DNA from: Bacteroidales bacterium
GTDB lineage: Bacteria; Bacteroidota; Bacteroidia; Bacteroidales; VadinHA17
DNA: 7,083 bases
Reading direction: 5' to 3'
NCBI GenBank assembly: GCA_003520925.1
Contig: DOTV01000010.1
Coordinates: 1 to 7,083, forward strand
The translations under genes were made by a program, and so were the position numbers. Below are positions 5,864-7,083 of this stretch, piece by piece. Under the pieces are notes generated by a model. The model searched no databases and was not told where the DNA came from. It was given only the letters and a program-made list of their open reading frames with translations. Every line of letters starts with the position of its first letter. The stretch's first letter is position 1.

Positions 5864-6760
5864 CTATTTATATTTATTATATCTTGTTTTAAGAACCTTA
5901 AGTGCTTTTTCCCGTATCCCGATCCTCACTTCCCCTTTAAAAGTAACCGGTTCCCCATCAACATGAAATCTTGTTTCATCAGTACTGATGGTAACCATTT
6001 TACTGGTCTTGATATGAGAAAAATACCTTGATCTGTTCATCCTTTTTGCGAAAAGACGAAAAATAAATATCGGGAACAGGAACTTGGGAAAAGGTTTTAT
6101 CATTACTATGTCCAGCATGCCATCATTTGGTACTGCGTCGGGCGCTATGAATGCATTGTTTCCGAATTGCCTTGTATTGGCCATTGTAAGCACAAAGAGA
6201 TCTTCAGAAATTGTTTTTTCTCCCTCTATTTTAATTTCTGCATGAAAAGGACGAAGTCTGATAAAGTTAAGCATTGTAACTCCGACATACGACCAGAATC
6301 CCCGCGTCTTCAGCTTATCGAAGGAGTGCGCTACAAAGCTGTCGAGTCCGACTCCTGCAACATTCAGGCAGAGTCCATCATTAATATTAATTACATCGAC
6401 ATCAAAACATTCGTTCTTCTCAATATCCTTCAGAAGCGACCGGATATTGGGTCTGAATCCAAGTTCTTTTGCAAAGCCGTTGCCCGATCCTATCGGCAGT
6501 ACCCCCAGCCGTTTCCCTGTTCCTACCAGCTGATCTGCAACCGTATGTACAGTGCCGTCGCCACCAGCAGCTACAAAAACATCATAATTATCAAAATTCT
6601 TTCTTATCAGGGTACCTGATTCGTCAATGCTCAGTGACTTATAATAAGAGAGCTCATCCCTTCGGCGCTGAAGCTCTTTTGAAATAATAAATTTCACAGG
6701 AGGGATGCCTGCATAGGGATTAAGAATGAACAATGCTTTGTTGCTTGTAGGTGCAGGCAT
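5864..6760 (-). CDS. Diacylglycerol kinase-family (YegS/BmrU/DgkB-type) lipid kinase
   Basis: A 298-residue protein of normal family length (about 290-330). The catalytic domain shows ALFILNPYAG at 9-18, the nucleotide-binding G66-G-D-G-T70 followed by VHTVADQLVG, and GVLPIGSGNGFAKELGF at 86-102. The C-terminal beta-rich domain has NVAGVGLDSFVAH (133-145), NDGMLDIVMI (212-221) and HVDGEP (266-271); D217 and E270 lie where family members place catalytic or metal-binding acidic residues. Known: this family phosphorylates diacylglycerol or related lipids (DgkB, YegS) using ATP at the inner face of the membrane. In bacteria it recycles diacylglycerol to phosphatidate; some relatives act on sphingoid or other lipids, which matters because many Bacteroidetes make sphingolipids. 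No transmembrane segment is strong, so membrane association is likely peripheral. It is the first gene of a minus-strand pair with the exported phosphoesterase. The exact lipid substrate cannot be read from sequence. Confidence 0.9.
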   Translation of the reverse strand: MPAPTSNKALFILNPYAGIPPVKFIISKELQRRRDELSYYKSLSIDESGTLIRKNFDNYDVFVAAGGDGTVHTVADQLVGTGKRLGVLPIGSGNGFAKELGFRPNIRSLLKDIEKNECFDVDVININDGLCLNVAGVGLDSFVAHSFDKLKTRGFWSYVGVTMLNFIRLRPFHAEIKIEGEKTISEDLFVLTMANTRQFGNNAFIAPDAVPNDGMLDIVMIKPFPKFLFPIFIFRLFAKRMNRSRYFSHIKTSKMVTISTDETRFHVDGEPVTFKGEVRIGIREKALKVLKTRYNKYK

Positions 6761-6783
6761 AAGATAGTTGAGGCATTAGAGTG

Positions 6784-6791
6784 TAAATTTA
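6784..6791 (-). promoter_or_regulatory. Weak candidate -7 box upstream of the lipid-kinase gene
   Basis: On the minus strand TAAATTTA (self-complementary) matches TAnnTTTG at seven of eight positions and lies 23 bases upstream of the ATG at 6760. No convincing TTG lies at the expected distance further upstream, and the surroundings are AT-rich, so chance matches are likely. Confidence 0.2.
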
Positions 6792-6829
6792 ATAAAAATT
6801 GATTACTGCACTAATTGAAATTATTTTAG

Positions 6830-6926
6830 TTACACAGAGTTGCACAGAGGATTCACAGAGCTACACGGAGTTACCTGAGACAACCCTCGGTGGCTCTCTG
6901 TGATTTCTCTGTGTCTCTCAGTGTAA
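6830..6926. repeat. Inverted array of eight CACNGAG units phased at 10-11 bp
   Basis: Seen: the left arm has CACAGAG at 6833, 6843 and 6854 and CACGGAG at 6864. The right arm has the complementary units CTCGGTG at 6886, CTCTGTG at 6896 and 6907, and CTCAGTG at 6917. Unit spacing is 10, 11, 10 on both sides, and the element is bounded by TTA (6830-6832) and TAA (6924-6926), giving a 97-bp symmetric structure around the centre ttacctgagacaacc (6871-6885). It lies between divergently oriented features: the lipid-kinase operon to the left and a possible gene start to the right. From memory, similar CACAGAG-rich palindromes are dispersed in Bacteroidetes and neighbouring phyla; this is not verified here. 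It could act as a transcript hairpin, a protein-binding array or a non-autonomous mobile repeat. Confidence 0.75.
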
Positions 6927-7063
6927 GTTCTTTATAATTTAAAATTGTCTGAACAAATGAAATGAAAAGATATTTCAGGTATATTCTTTTTTTGTCGTAA
7001 TTTGGATTCTGTTTTTTACTGATAAATTCATAAGCTAAACTGTCATTAAAAAAGAAAGGGATC
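6927..7063. other. AT-rich noncoding stretch before a possible gene start
   Basis: These 137 bases, together with 6761-6829 and the inverted array, make a 303-base region without a convincing gene. It is AT-rich with T-runs (for example near 6986-6993 and 7012-7017). TAATTTG at 6998-7004 resembles a -7 box but is one base short of TAnnTTTG, so no promoter is called. A 64-codon minus-strand reading frame across 6871-7065 runs into the repeat and has no recognisable product. Confidence 0.5.
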
Positions 7064-7083
7064 ATGGCAGAATCAAAATTTTA
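7064..7083 (+). CDS. Possible 5' end of a gene truncated by the window edge
   Basis: An ATG at 7064 opens a frame reading M-A-E-S-K-F to the end of the window. It is preceded by the purine-rich aaagaaaggg (7051-7060), an acceptable ribosome-binding region, and lies at the end of a noncoding stretch where a plus-strand gene would be expected. Six codons are too few to name a family or to prove coding. Confidence 0.35.

Noticed and set aside
6167..6619. A 150-codon plus-strand frame
   Set aside because: It is antisense to the conserved catalytic region of the lipid kinase (GGDGT and GSGNG motifs) and shows no domain of its own.
6830..6926. CRISPR array reading of the CACAGAG repeats
   Set aside because: Units are only 7 bases with 3-4 base gaps and are inverted in the second half, so there are no repeat-spacer units of CRISPR size and no cas gene nearby.
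6871..7065. A 64-codon minus-strand frame before the window end
   Set aside because: It reads through AT-rich noncoding DNA into the inverted repeat, and its product is low-complexity with no recognisable family.

Overview
The window looks like chromosomal DNA from a member of the Bacteroidota (Bacteroidetes), possibly an environmental or gut lineage of the Bacteroidales or a related order; rank below phylum cannot be fixed from this sequence. Three things point that way. One gene is an M56 (BlaR1-type) metallopeptidase fused to carboxypeptidase-regulatory-like, SusC-plug-like and TonB C-terminal modules, a combination typical of this phylum. Starts lack a clear Shine-Dalgarno sequence. The best promoter candidate matches the Bacteroidetes TTG / TAnnTTTG pattern rather than the -35/-10 pattern. 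All functional calls are from motif recognition by eye; no search was run.

Layout. Bases 1-225 form a regulatory leader with candidate BlaI-type operators, an overlapping promoter and a long imperfect hairpin in the presumed 5' UTR. Bases 226-3350 hold a two-gene plus-strand operon, a BlaI/MecI-family repressor and a very large BlaR1/M56 sensor-protease, joined by a TAATG stop/start overlap. Bases 3351-3435 are a short convergent intergenic gap largely filled by a palindromic, REP-like element. Bases 3436-6760 hold a minus-strand pair: a YegS/BmrU-type lipid (diacylglycerol) kinase-family gene transcribed first, then, 7 bases downstream, an exported YncE-like beta-propeller/phosphoesterase fusion. 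Bases 6761-7063 are noncoding and contain a 97-bp inverted array of CACNGAG units phased at 10-11 bp. At 7064 a plus-strand reading frame may begin and run off the window.

How the genes may work together. By analogy with BlaR1-BlaI and MecR1-MecI, the membrane protease would respond to an envelope signal and cause inactivation of the repressor, which would relieve repression of their own promoter and possibly of distant targets. No beta-lactamase or penicillin-binding-protein gene is present, so a role in beta-lactam resistance is not supported here. The unusual part is the protease's long C-terminal half: two CarboxypepD-like folds, three plug-like modules and two TonB-C domains, which suggests coupling to, or sensing of, TonB/outer-membrane transport. 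The minus-strand pair joins a cytoplasmic lipid-kinase-like protein to an exported phosphoesterase-like protein; a shared role in lipid or phosphate metabolism is only an inference. I found no complete undescribed defence or mobile system. The best candidates for a second look are the sensor-protease mosaic, its operator/leader, and the helically phased repeat array.
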